DNA of 64,000 nucleotides from Agromyces allii (GCF_009749385.1 NZ_WBIN01000004.1:124001-188000); one strand, 5' to 3'. Counted from the first letter of the stretch, positions 50,705 to 64,000 are shown. Translations and numbers: made by a program. Notes: a model not told the origin generated them from the sequence alone.

Positions 50705-51736
50705 TCAGCTGTACAGCGAGGCCGGCACGTCGAGCACGTGGATCGCGGTCCCCGAACGCCAGATCGCCGCGCAGGCCGCCCTGAGCAGGTCGAGGCGGTT
50801 CCGGCCCTCGGACTCGATCACGACACGCCGACCGTCGACGCGCACGCGTGCACCGCCGACGCGAACGGCTCCGCGCACGTCTTCGACGGCCGGGTACGGC
50901 TCGTGCAGTTCCCGCAGGTCGCCGATGATGAAATCGGGCCGGCTCGCGGCATCGGCGGCGAGCACCTGCTTCGCGAGATCGATGCCCGTGAGCACGAGCA
51001 CGCTCGTCATCCCGGCCCGATTCGCCCCGAGGATGTCGGTGTCGAGGCGATCGCCGACCATCAGGGGGCGTTCAGCGCCGAACCGGCGCTTCGCCTCGTC
51101 GAAGATCGGCGTCTCGGGCTTGCCCGCGACGAGCGGCAGCCGCCCGACGGCGGTGTGCACGGCGGACACGAGCGTGCCGTTGCCGGGCGCGATGCCGCGC
51201 GCGACGGGGATCGTCCAGTCGGTGTTCGTCGCGATCCACGGGATCCCGGGTGTCTCCGATCCGGGCCCGCCGTTCGCATTCAGCGCGAACGAGGCCTCGG
51301 CGAGTTCCTTCCAGCCGATCTCGGGGGTGAACCCCTGCACGACCGCCTCGGGCGCGTCGTCGGCCGATCGCGTGATGCGGTAGCCGCGCTTCTCGAGCTC
51401 GACGACGATGCCCTCACCGCCGATCACGAGCACGAGGGCACCGGGCCCCACCTGCTCGCCGAGCAGGTGCATCGCCGCCTGGGGCGACGTCACGACGTCC
51501 TCTGGTCGCACCGCGAGACCGAGCTCCGACAGGTGCGCGGCGACGGATGCATCGCTTCGCGAGGCATTGTTCGTGATGTACCCGACCGGCATCCGCTCCT
51601 TGGCCAGGTTCAGGCTCTCGACGGCGTGCGGGATCGCGCCGGCGCCGGCGTAGACGACCCCGTCGAGGTCGGCGAACACGGCGTCGGCGCCGTCGAGCGG
51701 GGAGGCCGCCTCAGCCTTCTGACGAAACAGCCCCAC
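50705..51736 (-). CDS. HAD-IIA family hydrolase (NagD/phosphoglycolate phosphatase-like)
   Basis: A 343-residue protein with GTG start 51736, three bases after the upstream stop. HAD motif I is FADLDGVVYAG, motif II is YITNNASRS, and the C-terminal AGKPETPIFDEAKRRF and MVGDRLDTDILGANRAGM carry the Lys and the acidic pair. The subclass IIA cap lies between. It hydrolyses a small phosphate ester, substrate unspecified. It matches the Rv1692 position (glycerol phosphate phosphatase in M. tuberculosis). Confidence 0.92.
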   Translation of the reverse strand: MGLFRQKAEAASPLDGADAVFADLDGVVYAGAGAIPHAVESLNLAKERMPVGYITNNASRSDASVAAHLSELGLAVRPEDVVTSPQAAMHLLGEQVGPGALVLVIGGEGIVVELEKRGYRITRSADDAPEAVVQGFTPEIGWKELAEASFALNANGGPGSETPGIPWIATNTDWTIPVARGIAPGNGTLVSAVHTAVGRLPLVAGKPETPIFDEAKRRFGAERPLMVGDRLDTDILGANRAGMTSVLVLTGIDLAKQVLAADAASRPDFIIGDLRELHEPYPAVEDVRGAVRVGGARVRVDGRRVVIESEGRNRLDLLRAACAAIWRSGTAIHVLDVPASLYS

Positions 51737-51739
51737 GGA

Positions 51740-53785
51740 TCAGACCCGGTCCTCGTCGCCTTCGGCGAGGACGGCGCGCACGTCGTCCTCGAGCACATCG
51801 CCGGGGTCGCCGAGGTCGTCGACCTCGCCGGCCGGACCCTCGTCGTCAGCCTGAACATCGGCGATCGCGTCTTCGGGCTCGACCGCGTCCGTCTCTGCCT
51901 CGTCTGCCTCGTCTGCCTCGGACGAGTCGGATGCCTCGTCTTCCGAGATCTCGTCGGCACCCACGAACTCGTCGGCATCGCCGTCGACCTCGGGCTCCAG
52001 CTCCACCTCGTAGATCTCGACGAGATCGAGCTCGGGACCGCCGAGCGCGTCCTCCGCGCGAGCGGCGCGGGCACGCCAATCCGCGGCCTCCGTGGAGCGT
52101 CCGAGCTCCTCGAGCACCTCGGCATAGGCCGAGAACAGCGCGGGGCTGTACGTGAACGCGCGATCGGGATCGAGCTGCGGGATCTCGAGCTCGGCGAGAG
52201 CCAGCTCGGGCTGCTCGAGGTCGAGGCGAGCGCCCGACATGGCGATCGCGAGGCCGACCTGCACGGCCGCCGGGAGCGACGCGCGATCCACCGCACGACC
52301 GACCTCGAGCGCGCGGTCGGGGCGACCGACACCGCGCTCGCTGTCGACCAGGAGCGGCAGTTGGTCGTTGCTGCCCGAGATGCGACGGTACGTGCGCAGC
52401 TCGCGGAGCGCGAGGGCGAAGTCGCCCGTCGCGTACGCCGTGATCGCGAGCGTCTCGCGGACGACAGCCACGCGGCCTGCGCGGCGGCCGGCCGAGAGTG
52501 CGTGCTGGTGGGCCAGCTCGGGGTCGTCATCGAGGTAGAGGGATGCCGCGACCAGGTGTCGTGCGACCCAGTCGGCGTTCTCCTTGCTCAGGGTCTTGAG
52601 CTCGGCGCGAGCGCCCTTGTCGAGGTCGCGGGGTTCGATCGTGTCCGGGATGAACGGGTCGTCGTGCCGCGGCCGGATCGCCAGGCTCGAGGCGCCGTCG
52701 CTCTCACGCCGGTAGTCCTCGCGAGGCGCGCCGGAGCCGCGACGGTCATCGCGGTCGCCGTATGAGCGCGGAGCGCCATCGCGCTTCTCGTAGGGGCGCT
52801 TGTTGCCGTCGCGATCCCCATACGAGCGGGGTGCGCCGTCACGCTTCTCGTAGGGACGCTTGTTGCCGTCACGGTCACCATAGGAACGCTGCTGGCCACC
52901 ATCGCGATCACCGTACGAACGCGGAGCACCGTCACGCTTCTCGTAGGGGCGCTTGTTGCCGTCGCGATCACCGTACGAACGAGGTGCGCCATCGCGCTTC
53001 TCGTACGGACGCTTGTTCGCATCGCGGTCGCCGTACGACCGGGGAGCGCCGTCACGCTTCTCGTACGGACGCTTGTTCGCGTCGCGGTCGCCGTACGAAC
53101 GCGGAGCACCGTCCCGCTTCTCGTAGGGACGCTTGTTGCCGTCACGGTCACCGTAGGAACGCTGCTGGCCACCATCGGGATCGCCATAGGACCGGGGAGC
53201 GCCGTCACGCTTCTCATACGGACGCTTGTTCGCATCGCGATCGCCGTACGAACGAGGTGCGCCATCGCGCTTCTCATACGGACGCTTGTTCGCATCGCGA
53301 TCGCCGTACGAACGCGGTGCACCGTCACGCTTCTCGTAGGGACGCTTGTTGCCGTCACGGTCACCGTAGGAACGCTGCTGGCCACCATCACGGTCGCCAT
53401 ACGACCGGGGAGCACCGTCGCGCTTCTCATAGGGACGCTTGTTCGCATCGCGGTCGCCGTAGGAACGAGGTGCGCCATCGCGCTTCTCGTACGGACGCTT
53501 GTTCGCATCGCGATCACCGTACGAACGCGGAGCACCGTCACGCTTCTCATAGGGACGCTTGTTCGCGTCGCGGTCGCCATACGAACGCGGAGCGCCGTCA
53601 CGCTTCTCATACGGACGCCGGTCGCCGGAACCGTTCGAGCGCTGCCCGTCGCGGGATCCCTCGCTGTTCGACCGGGGAGGCTTGGAGCCGTTCGCGCCAC
53701 GTCCGCTGCTCTGCGGTCGCCCTTCGCCACGGGGGGCGCTGTTGCGCGCCTCTCCCCTGCTGGTGTCGTCGTTCGTGTCGCTCAC
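51740..53785 (-). CDS. TPR-like protein with 13 tandem 20-residue repeats (Rv1691 position)
   Basis: About 681 residues. The first 60 are Ser/Gly/Arg-rich. Residues about 57-344 are 13 tandem copies of RPYEKRDGAPRSYGDRDANK or variants, strongly charged and surely disordered. Then comes a helical TPR-like domain (ARAELKTLSKENADWVARHL, HALSAGRRAGRVAVVRETLAI and on to RSTEAADWRARAARAED), and a very acidic tail of about 110 residues. GTG 53785 is used (GACGGGA upstream); GTG 53818 and ATG 53791 are in frame. Position upstream of the HAD phosphatase matches Rv1691, which lacks such repeats as far as I recall. The RGG/RSY-like repeats suggest RNA or ribosome contact. Confidence 0.85.
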   Translation of the reverse strand: MSDTNDDTSRGEARNSAPRGEGRPQSSGRGANGSKPPRSNSEGSRDGQRSNGSGDRRPYEKRDGAPRSYGDRDANKRPYEKRDGAPRSYGDRDANKRPYEKRDGAPRSYGDRDANKRPYEKRDGAPRSYGDRDGGQQRSYGDRDGNKRPYEKRDGAPRSYGDRDANKRPYEKRDGAPRSYGDRDANKRPYEKRDGAPRSYGDPDGGQQRSYGDRDGNKRPYEKRDGAPRSYGDRDANKRPYEKRDGAPRSYGDRDANKRPYEKRDGAPRSYGDRDGNKRPYEKRDGAPRSYGDRDGGQQRSYGDRDGNKRPYEKRDGAPRSYGDRDGNKRPYEKRDGAPRSYGDRDDRRGSGAPREDYRRESDGASSLAIRPRHDDPFIPDTIEPRDLDKGARAELKTLSKENADWVARHLVAASLYLDDDPELAHQHALSAGRRAGRVAVVRETLAITAYATGDFALALRELRTYRRISGSNDQLPLLVDSERGVGRPDRALEVGRAVDRASLPAAVQVGLAIAMSGARLDLEQPELALAELEIPQLDPDRAFTYSPALFSAYAEVLEELGRSTEAADWRARAARAEDALGGPELDLVEIYEVELEPEVDGDADEFVGADEISEDEASDSSEADEADEAETDAVEPEDAIADVQADDEGPAGEVDDLGDPGDVLEDDVRAVLAEGDEDRV
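52754..53617 (-). repeat. In-frame 60-base tandem repeat array with 93-base long units
   Basis: Thirteen units in 864 bases. Ten encode the basic 20-residue unit. Three (units 4, 7 and 11 from the N-terminal side) carry an extra 33 bases encoding GGQQRSYGDRDG. Unit 7 has DPD in place of DRD. Codon-level differences between units are mostly synonymous third positions (for example CGTACG, CATACG and CATAGG in the same place). This is consistent with older repeats reshuffled by recombination. Confidence 0.95.
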
Positions 53786-53861
53786 GATCATCCCGTCATC
53801 TGTGAAGTTCGTTGTCACTCAACCGTACTGTCCCGCATCTGGGTGAGTGGTGTGTTAAATG

Positions 53862-53894
53862 CGAAGAGCCGCCCACGTGGTGGGCGGCTCTTCG
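53862..53894 (-). terminator. rRNA operon terminator
   Basis: CGAAGAGCCGCCCAC (53862-53876) pairs with 53880-53894 over fifteen bases with a three-base loop. It lies about nine bases beyond the 5S 3' end and is followed on the minus strand by CATTTAAC. It separates the rRNA operon from the repeat-protein gene. Confidence 0.88.
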
Positions 53895-53902
53895 GTAATG
53901 GT

Positions 53903-54020
53903 TGTCCGGCGGTGTCCTACTCTCCCACAGGGTCCCCCCTGCAGTACCATCGGCGCTGCGAGTCTTAGCTTCCGGGTTCGGAATGTGTCCGGGCGTTTCC
54001 CTCGCGCTATGGCCGCCGAA
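53903..54020 (-). rRNA. rrf: 5S ribosomal RNA
   Basis: The reverse complement begins TTCGGCGGCCATAGCG, contains the conserved CCGAACCCGGAAGCTAAG and ends AGGACACCGCCGGACAA. The terminal stem (TCGGCGG with CCGCCGG) is intact. Ends are placed to within a few bases. Confidence 0.95.
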
Positions 54021-54080
54021 ACTCTTGCCACATCCGCAACCAACCCGGTGTGGGGGTGGTGGGTGTGTAGTCTCGGTGAC

Positions 54081-54117
54081 CCCATCATCGGGTTGCCCTG
54101 GGGCGATCGATGATGGG
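54081..54117 (-). other. Stem-loop in the 23S-5S spacer
   Basis: CCCATCATCG (54081-54090) pairs with CGATGATGGG (54108-54117). It lies in the 217-base spacer and is a probable rRNA-processing stem. Nothing else was recognised in this spacer. Confidence 0.5.
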
Positions 54118-54237
54118 TGTCGTGTGTTGAGTTGTATGTTGTGTTTCCGTCTGTTGGGAACCACAGAGTGGACGCGAGTCATCAGGCCACACACACGCCT
54201 TTTACGTGAATGAACACTTTCGTGTGTGTGTAGTGAG

Positions 54238-59336
<5,099 letters not shown>

Positions 59337-60068
59337 AAAAAAATGGTTCCCAACACCGAAGTGTCGAGGAGTTTGTTCACTGACAGAGAAACAACTGACT
59401 ATAAAAATCAAATTGTCCATCAATCAAAGGAATCCCACCCACTCCGAAAAGCAGGTTGGGGTTCAATAAATTGGCATTGAACATAGTGCACGCTGTTGAG
59501 TTCTCAAGAAACGGACGCACCCGAACTCCCAACCCACAACCGTGAGCCACTCATTCAGGGCAACCTGTCAACCATACCACCACCAGACCCGGCAACCTAA
59601 TCTGCGAACAGACCCGGATGCGGTGCGAACGAATCGCATCGATCAGGAAATGGAGGTTCTCGTTCTAGGCTTGAAATCACCGAGTCGCATCATCTGCGCC
59701 TTCGAGGTTATTTGGCTAGAACGACCACCACTCAGCCGATCAGCGCTTCCGCTTCCTGGCCGCCGTGGCGACATGTAAGAACTTACGTGCCATCCACGCC
59801 CGTTGCCAAATCCGGCCTGCAGCCCGGGCGTGTCGCGCGGCCAGCCCGCCGGCGGAGTCACTGCCGGAGCCCAGATCAGCTCCGATTTCGACCGGCAGCA
59901 CGCGTTGGTGATCCCGACGTTCGGCGTGCCGCCGGCGCCGCATGCGATCCGAGTCGTCCGCCTCGATCCGGACGATCGCGCGCACGCGGGAGACGCGGAA
60001 CGGCCCCGCTCGCCCTGCCGCAGCAGGTGAACGGGGCCCGTCGGTACTCGGTGCCCGGTGGCTCGACG
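59337..60068 (-). promoter_or_regulatory. rRNA operon promoter/leader region and tyrS downstream region
   Basis: This 732-base stretch has no convincing gene. On the minus strand the leader contains TTGAGAACTCAACAGCGTGC (about 59484-59503), the BoxA-like element shared with the 16S-23S spacer. Further upstream a TTGACA (59566-59571) and an overlapping TATGGT (59571-59576) are promoter candidates, but no pair with ideal spacing stands out. A terminator hairpin lies at 60002-60038. Small basic open frames between 59740 and 59943 look spurious. Confidence 0.7.
60002..60038 (-). terminator. tyrS terminator hairpin
   Basis: GGCCCCG (60002-60008) pairs with CGGGGCC (60032-60038), with an inner CCTGC/GCAGG pairing. 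It lies 30 bases beyond the tyrS stop on the minus strand. Confidence 0.65.
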
Positions 60069-61370
60069 TCAGAGGACGAAGATGCCGGCGAGGGTCTTCT
60101 TGCCGCGGCGCAGCACGGCCATGCCACCGGGGGCCACGCGACCCTCGATCGTCGCGGTCTCGTCGTCGATGCGCACGTTGTCGAGCGAGACCCCGCCCTG
60201 GGCGATCGCACGGCGACCCTCGCTCACCGACTTCACGAGTCCGGTGTCGACGAGCAGTTGGGCGACGGGCGCATCGGGCGAGGTCGTCGTGTTCGGCAGC
60301 TCGCGCAGGGCGGATTCGAGCGTCGCCTCGTCGAGCGCCGACAGGTCGCCCTGCCCGAAGAGCGCCTCGGATGCCGCGATGACGGCCGCCGTGGCATCCG
60401 CCCCATGCACCAGGGTGGTGACCTCGTTCGCGAGCGTGCGCTGCGCCTCGCGGCGGAAGGGCTCGCTCTCGACGAGCGCCTCGAGCTGCTCGATGCGCTC
60501 GCGACCGAGGAACGTGAACACCTTCAGGCGCCCGATCACATCGGCGTCGTCGGTGTTGAGCCAGAACTGGTAGAAGCGGTATGGGCTGCACATGTCGGCG
60601 TCGAGCCAGATGGCGTTGCCCTCGCTCTTGCCGAACTTGGTGCCGTCGGAGTTCGTGATGAGCGGCGTGCCGATGGCGTGAGCACTGCGGCCCTCGACGC
60701 GGTGGATCAGGTCGGTGCCGCTCGTGAGATTGCCCCACTGGTCGCTGCCGCCGGTCTGCAGCACGCAGCCGTACTGACGGAAGAGCTCGAGGTAGTCGAA
60801 GCCCTGCAGGATCTGGTAGCTGAACTCGGTGTAGCTGATGCCCGCGTCGGAGTTGAGCCGGGAGGCGACCGCGTCTTTCTTGAGCATGGTGCCGACGCGG
60901 TAGTGCTTGCCGATCTCGCGCAGAAAGTCGATGGCACTGAGCCCGGCGGTCCAGTCGAGGTTGTTCACGAGACGGACGGCGTTCTCGCCCTCGGCGGAGA
61001 GGAAGCGGCTGACCTGTGCCTGCAGGCGGCCGACCCACTCGACCACGGTCTCCTTCGTGTTCAGCGTGCGCTCGGCAGTGGGCCGGGGATCGCCGATGAG
61101 GCCGGTCGAACCGCCGACGAGGCCGAGCGGCTTGTGCCCGGCCAGCTGAAGGCGGCGCATCACGAGCAGCTGCACGAGGTTGCCGAGGTGCAGGCTGGGT
61201 GCGGTGGGGTCGAACCCGCAGTAATACGTGATCGGATCGCCGGCGAGGAGTTCTTTCAGGGCGGCTTCGTCGGTGGAGACGTGCACGAGGCCGCGCCAGC
61301 GGAGCTCCTCCCAGACGTCTGCGAATGAGTCGTCGTTGTGCTGGGATGCGAGGATCACGGGGTCTGACAC
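60069..61370 (-). CDS. tyrS: Tyrosyl-tRNA synthetase
   Basis: A 433-residue class I synthetase with GTG start 61370. The HIGH-type motif is PSLHLGNLV, the tyrosine pocket shows YCGFDPTAP and QGFDYLELF, and the KMSKS equivalent is KFGKSEG. The C-terminal S4 domain (about 365-430, GRRAIAQGGVSL) binds the tRNA. TAACCT ends about six bases before the GTG, suggesting a leaderless message. It sits upstream of the rRNA operon in the same direction. Confidence 0.97.
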   Translation of the reverse strand: MSDPVILASQHNDDSFADVWEELRWRGLVHVSTDEAALKELLAGDPITYYCGFDPTAPSLHLGNLVQLLVMRRLQLAGHKPLGLVGGSTGLIGDPRPTAERTLNTKETVVEWVGRLQAQVSRFLSAEGENAVRLVNNLDWTAGLSAIDFLREIGKHYRVGTMLKKDAVASRLNSDAGISYTEFSYQILQGFDYLELFRQYGCVLQTGGSDQWGNLTSGTDLIHRVEGRSAHAIGTPLITNSDGTKFGKSEGNAIWLDADMCSPYRFYQFWLNTDDADVIGRLKVFTFLGRERIEQLEALVESEPFRREAQRTLANEVTTLVHGADATAAVIAASEALFGQGDLSALDEATLESALRELPNTTTSPDAPVAQLLVDTGLVKSVSEGRRAIAQGGVSLDNVRIDDETATIEGRVAPGGMAVLRRGKKTLAGIFVL

Positions 61371-61454
61371 CCCGCAAGGTTATCAGCGGAGCACCCTCGG
61401 GAACCGCGCTGCATCGGCGTGGAGATCAACCGCTCATCATGGACTTCGGTAGAT

Positions 61455-61470
61455 CAATGCTGTAGCATTG
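61455..61470. promoter_or_regulatory. Perfect 16-base palindrome upstream of the SatD-like gene
   Basis: CAATGCT-GT-AGCATTG is a seven-base perfect inverted repeat about 44 bases before ATG 61514. An AT-rich patch with a second partial symmetry (TTGT and ACAA) follows. It has the size of a helix-turn-helix dimer site; the SatD-like protein itself is the obvious candidate ligand. It also lies 85 bases upstream of the divergent tyrS. Confidence 0.55.
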
Positions 61471-61513
61471 TCCTTCAACAATCAAGTTTTGGACGTTGAC
61501 GGCGAGGTGCGAC

Positions 61514-62200
61514 ATGTTCGTGATCACGGCCGACCAGGTGTCGAGCCGTCGGCAGGCCGACCGCGCGGGCGAGATGATCGCCCGCCTCGAACGCAGCCAC
61601 GGCGACGCACTCCTGCTCCCGGCAGATCAGACGGCGGGCGACGAGATCCAACTGCTCACCGACTCGGCCGAGACGGCGCTCGCGATCGTGCTCGACGCGA
61701 CCCGCGACGGCGGTTGGAGCGTCGGGCTCGGCATCGGCGGGGTGCGCACGCCGCTGCCCGACGCCGCCCGCAAGGCGAGCGGCACCGCGTTCATCGCCGC
61801 ACGCGAGGCGGTGCAGGCCGCCAAGCGGTCCGACGGACGGTTCGCGCTGCGCGCGGCATCCGCCCCTCACGATGCAGCGGATGTCGCGGCCGAACCATCG
61901 GGCGCGCCCGAGCCGGTGATCGATGCGGCGGGCCTCGAAGCGCTCGTGCGGATGCTCGTGCTGCTCCGCGAACGCCGCAGCGATCCCGGATGGGAGGTCG
62001 TCGACCTCGCGCGGACGGGCCTTCGCCAGAAGGACATCGCCGTCGAACTCGCGATCAGCACGGCGGCCGTCAGCGCGCGGCTGAAAGCGGCGATGTGGCG
62101 CGCGGAGGCCGATGCCGTCCCGCCCCTCGAACAGCTGCTCGCCGCGGTCGACACGGCCGTCGCCCTGCTCGAGCCGAGCGGGACCGGCGACACCCGCTGA
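61514..62200 (+). CDS. SatD-like protein with C-terminal helix-turn-helix
   Basis: A 228-residue protein starting MFVITADQVSSRRQADRAGE behind GCGAGG; a TTG at 61496 would add six residues. Residues 1-115 resemble SatD: the ADQVSSR start, TAGDEIQLLTDSAETAL and the GLGIGGV strand. The C-terminal region has a helix-turn-helix, LARTGLRQKDIAVELAISTAAVSARLKAA (about residues 168-197). SatD is linked to acid tolerance in streptococci, but its activity is not established. It forms an operon with the membrane protein downstream. Confidence 0.8.
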   Translation: MFVITADQVSSRRQADRAGEMIARLERSHGDALLLPADQTAGDEIQLLTDSAETALAIVLDATRDGGWSVGLGIGGVRTPLPDAARKASGTAFIAAREAVQAAKRSDGRFALRAASAPHDAADVAAEPSGAPEPVIDAAGLEALVRMLVLLRERRSDPGWEVVDLARTGLRQKDIAVELAISTAAVSARLKAAMWRAEADAVPPLEQLLAAVDTAVALLEPSGTGDTR

Positions 62201-62275
62201 GCACACCACCGCGTGTCGGCCCCGATCGCTACGCTGATCGGAACCGCTCCGCAGGCCCTACCCCGAAGGAAGCCC

Positions 62276-62881
62276 GTGTTCGATCCCACCGCCGTCACCA
62301 ACGCCATCGCGTCGATCATCCTGTTCCTCGCGCTCGCGGGTGCCGCCGCGTTCTCGGTGCTCGCGCATCTGCGGTACCGCCCCGCGTTCGTCTGGATCGC
62401 GGCCGGGGCCATCGTCATCGCCATCCTCAGCGCATCGGCCCTGACCGACCCGGCACCCGCCGGATTCGGCCCGCTCGCCACCGCGCTCGCGTTCACCGCG
62501 GCCGTCTTCGGGGGCAGCCCCGCCGCGGCGACGGCGCTGCGGCTCGCCATGGGATCGAGCGTCGCACCCGGCCTGCACGGCGGCATCATCGTGAGCGAGA
62601 AGGCCGTGACCTCCGACGAACGGCAGGGTCTCGTGGCCGCGCCGAAGCGCGAGGTGCTCCGCGGCGGACTCGTCATCGGCTTCCTCGAGCGCATCGCTGC
62701 GGCCGGCTCGATCATCGCCGGGTTCCCCGAAGGGCTGGCGATCGTGATCGCCGTGAAGGGCGTCGGCCGGTTCACCGAGCTCGAGGCGCCCGAGGCCCGC
62801 GAGCGGTTCATCATCGGCACGCTCGCGAGCCTCATCTGGGCATGCGCGGCCGCGCTCGTCGTGCAGATCGCGGTGCACTGA
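62276..62881 (+). CDS. Membrane protein paired with the SatD-like gene
   Basis: A 201-residue protein starting at GTG 62276 with GAAGGA upstream. Hydrophobic helices lie at about residues 10-32, 39-58, 68-92 and 178-200. The cytoplasmic middle part holds a KREVLRGGLVIGFLERIAAAGSIIAGFPEGLAIVIAVKGVGRF segment, which looks family-specific. I do not recognise the family. It follows the SatD-like gene after 75 bases and probably shares its promoter. Confidence 0.75.
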   Translation: MFDPTAVTNAIASIILFLALAGAAAFSVLAHLRYRPAFVWIAAGAIVIAILSASALTDPAPAGFGPLATALAFTAAVFGGSPAAATALRLAMGSSVAPGLHGGIIVSEKAVTSDERQGLVAAPKREVLRGGLVIGFLERIAAAGSIIAGFPEGLAIVIAVKGVGRFTELEAPEARERFIIGTLASLIWACAAALVVQIAVH

Positions 62882-62883
62882 CC

Positions 62884-62919
62884 CGACCTCGGGCTTCGTC
62901 CGGCCTCGGTGCGAGGTCG
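62884..62919. terminator. Hairpin between convergent genes
   Basis: CGACCTCG (62884-62891) pairs with CGAGGTCG (62912-62919) around a 20-base loop, filling the 39-base gap between the membrane-protein stop and the mpg stop. Confidence 0.6.
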
Positions 62920-62920
62920 C

Positions 62921-63589
62921 TCAGGCGTGCGACTTCGCGTGCCGTCGGTACGGCGAAACGCCCCGGTCGCCCGGGAGCCAGAACCGCCACGGGTAGGCCG
63001 CTCCCCCGCCGGCGCCGCTGACACCCGTGCGCGGACCGGTCTCGAATGCGAGCGGCTCGAGCGGCACCTCGAGTCCGAACGGCGGTGCGAGCAGATCGGA
63101 CCCGGTCGCGGCGAGCGGCACCCCGAGCGCGACGGCGAGGCGGGCGGGCCCCCGCGCGAGATCGCGGTCGGATGCCGCGCCGCGCCGTTCGCGCGCGAGC
63201 TCGAGCCCGTCGACGACCGTCGCACCCCGCAGCAGCACGGCCGAAGCGCGCCCTTCGACGCCGGCGACGACGTTGAGGCACGTGTGCATGCCGTAGGTGA
63301 AGTAGGCGTAGAGGTGCGCCGCCTCGCCGAACATCACCGCCGTGCGGGCGGTCATGCCGCGGTGAGCATGCGACCCGGGATCCTCGCCGACGCCGCGATA
63401 GGCCTCGACCTCGGAGATGCGGATCGCGACGCGACCCTCAGGCGACGCGTACGAGAGCACCGCGCCGAGCAGCAGCGGCGCGAGCTCGACGGAGTCGCGT
63501 GCGAAGAACGCCCGCGGCCGCGAACGCACGGCGACGGACGCCGCGCCGCCCGAGGGCTGCGCGGCGCCGTCGTCGCCCGGCCGCCGCAT
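62921..63589 (-). CDS. mpg: 3-methyladenine DNA glycosylase (AAG/MPG family)
   Basis: A 222-residue glycosylase. Residues 25-190 fit the AAG fold: LAPLLLGAVL, EVEAYRGVGEDPGSHAHRGMTART with the catalytic Glu, MFGEAAHLYAYFTYGMHTCLNVV and the DLARGPARLAVALGV segment. It excises alkylated purines. It lies between tyrS and argH, matching Rv1688 near tyrS in M. tuberculosis. The N terminus (first 25 residues) is variable. Confidence 0.94.
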   Translation of the reverse strand: MRRPGDDGAAQPSGGAASVAVRSRPRAFFARDSVELAPLLLGAVLSYASPEGRVAIRISEVEAYRGVGEDPGSHAHRGMTARTAVMFGEAAHLYAYFTYGMHTCLNVVAGVEGRASAVLLRGATVVDGLELARERRGAASDRDLARGPARLAVALGVPLAATGSDLLAPPFGLEVPLEPLAFETGPRTGVSGAGGGAAYPWRFWLPGDRGVSPYRRHAKSHA

Positions 63590-63626
63590 CCGCTCGCTCA
63601 GCGCTGTTCGATCTCGCCGGCGGCGA

Positions 63627-64000
63627 TCAGCGATCGGCGTCGGGCAGTCCGGCGACGAGGTGCCGCACCCGATCGGCGAGGCGGGCGAACTGGTCGGCGA
63701 CGCGAACGGGGGCCGTGCCGCTCACGCCATCGCGGCTCGCGACCGACCCCTCGATCGTGAGCACCTCGCGCACGTCGGGCGTGAGGCGCGCGTCGATCGA
63801 CGCGAGTGCGGCGTCGTCGACGGCGTCGAGCTCGAGCGAGTGCTCCTCGGCGTAGCGCACCAGCGCGCCGGTGATCTCGTGCGCGTCGCGGAACGGCACG
63901 TGACGCTTCACGAGCCACTCGGCGACGTCGGTCGCGAGCGAGAACCCGGCCGGCGCGAGCTCGGCCATGCGATCGGTGTGGAACGTGAGCGTCGCGATCA
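63627..64000 (-). CDS. argH: Argininosuccinate lyase, C-terminal part (5' end beyond window)
   Basis: The last 123 or so residues are visible. [39 protein letters not shown] is the well-conserved C-terminal region of argininosuccinate lyase, which splits argininosuccinate into arginine and fumarate. The frame is open to base 64000, so the active-site Ser and His motifs are outside. It ends 37 bases before the mpg start on the same strand. Confidence 0.93.
   Translation of the reverse strand, partial: IATLTFHTDRMAELAPAGFSLATDVAEWLVKRHVPFRDAHEITGALVRYAEEHSLELDAVDDAALASIDARLTPDVREVLTIEGSVASRDGVSGTAPVRVADQFARLADRVRHLVAGLPDADR

Noticed and set aside
52754..53617. CRISPR-like repeat array
   Set aside because: Regular 60-base units have no unique spacers, are in frame, and encode a repeated peptide inside a conserved gene. 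It is a protein repeat, not CRISPR.
59740..59943. Minus-strand open frame of 67 residues ending in a basic helix (ARKFLHVATAARKRKR)
   Set aside because: No ribosome site, very high Arg content, lies between the rRNA leader and the tyrS terminator, and matches no family I know. It is more likely a chance frame.

Overview
The window is high-GC DNA from an actinomycete, most likely family Microbacteriaceae (an Agromyces- or Microbacterium-like genome). The evidence is pervasive GTG starts, GTGA/ATGA start-stop overlaps, leaderless-looking promoters, actinobacterial rRNA leader elements, and a housekeeping block in the same order as Mycobacterium tuberculosis Rv1688-Rv1713 (mpg, tyrS, Rv1691, Rv1692, Rv1693, tlyA, ppnK, recN, pyrG, NUDIX, xerD, parA, scpA, scpB, rluB, cmk, der). 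The genus cannot be fixed by eye.

1-26800 is an accessory half. It begins with a partial membrane protein, an ABC ATPase, a bile-acid/sodium-symporter-type carrier, a secretory lipase and a PadR-UbiB kinase operon. Divergent to padR is a short alanyl-tRNA-synthetase paralogue without the editing domain. An Lrp/EamA divergent pair, a GH114-like lipoprotein and a GNAT follow. A four-gene peptide-type ABC importer (11527-16741, +) converges on a terminator with a minus-strand operon of two LLM flavin monooxygenases and an Old-Yellow-Enzyme reductase (16796-20429), probably one scavenging locus. Next is a VanS/VanR-like two-component system divergent to VanY, VanZ and a nucleoside deaminase, with no vanHAX. 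Then come an XRE-cupin regulator with an EamA exporter, and a Dps operon.

26950-35034 is a signalling island: a bacteriophytochrome-GGDEF protein, an EAL phosphodiesterase, a soluble Ser/Thr kinase, and a translationally coupled RsbQ-type hydrolase plus PAS-GAF-GGDEF protein. Three paralogues of a roughly 100-residue Microbacteriaceae family are scattered among them. It carries two c-di-GMP synthases and one hydrolase. The RsbQ/PAS-GGDEF pair is the most interesting candidate for an unusual system.

35182-53785 is the minus-strand core: tRNA-Pro, then (in transcription order) a TPR/20-residue-repeat protein, HAD phosphatase, a small protein, tlyA, nadK, recN, pyrG, NUDIX, xerD, parA, scpA, scpB, rluB, tyrA, cmk and der, mostly overlapping. 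A membrane protein and a GNAT lie on the plus strand just before der.

53862-59336 is a minus-strand rRNA operon (16S-23S-5S) without spacer tRNAs. It separates the tandem-repeat gene from tyrS, which are near neighbours in mycobacteria. After tyrS come a SatD-like regulator and membrane-protein pair preceded by a perfect palindrome, then mpg and the C-terminal part of argH, which runs off the end. No insertion sequence, phage gene or CRISPR array was seen.
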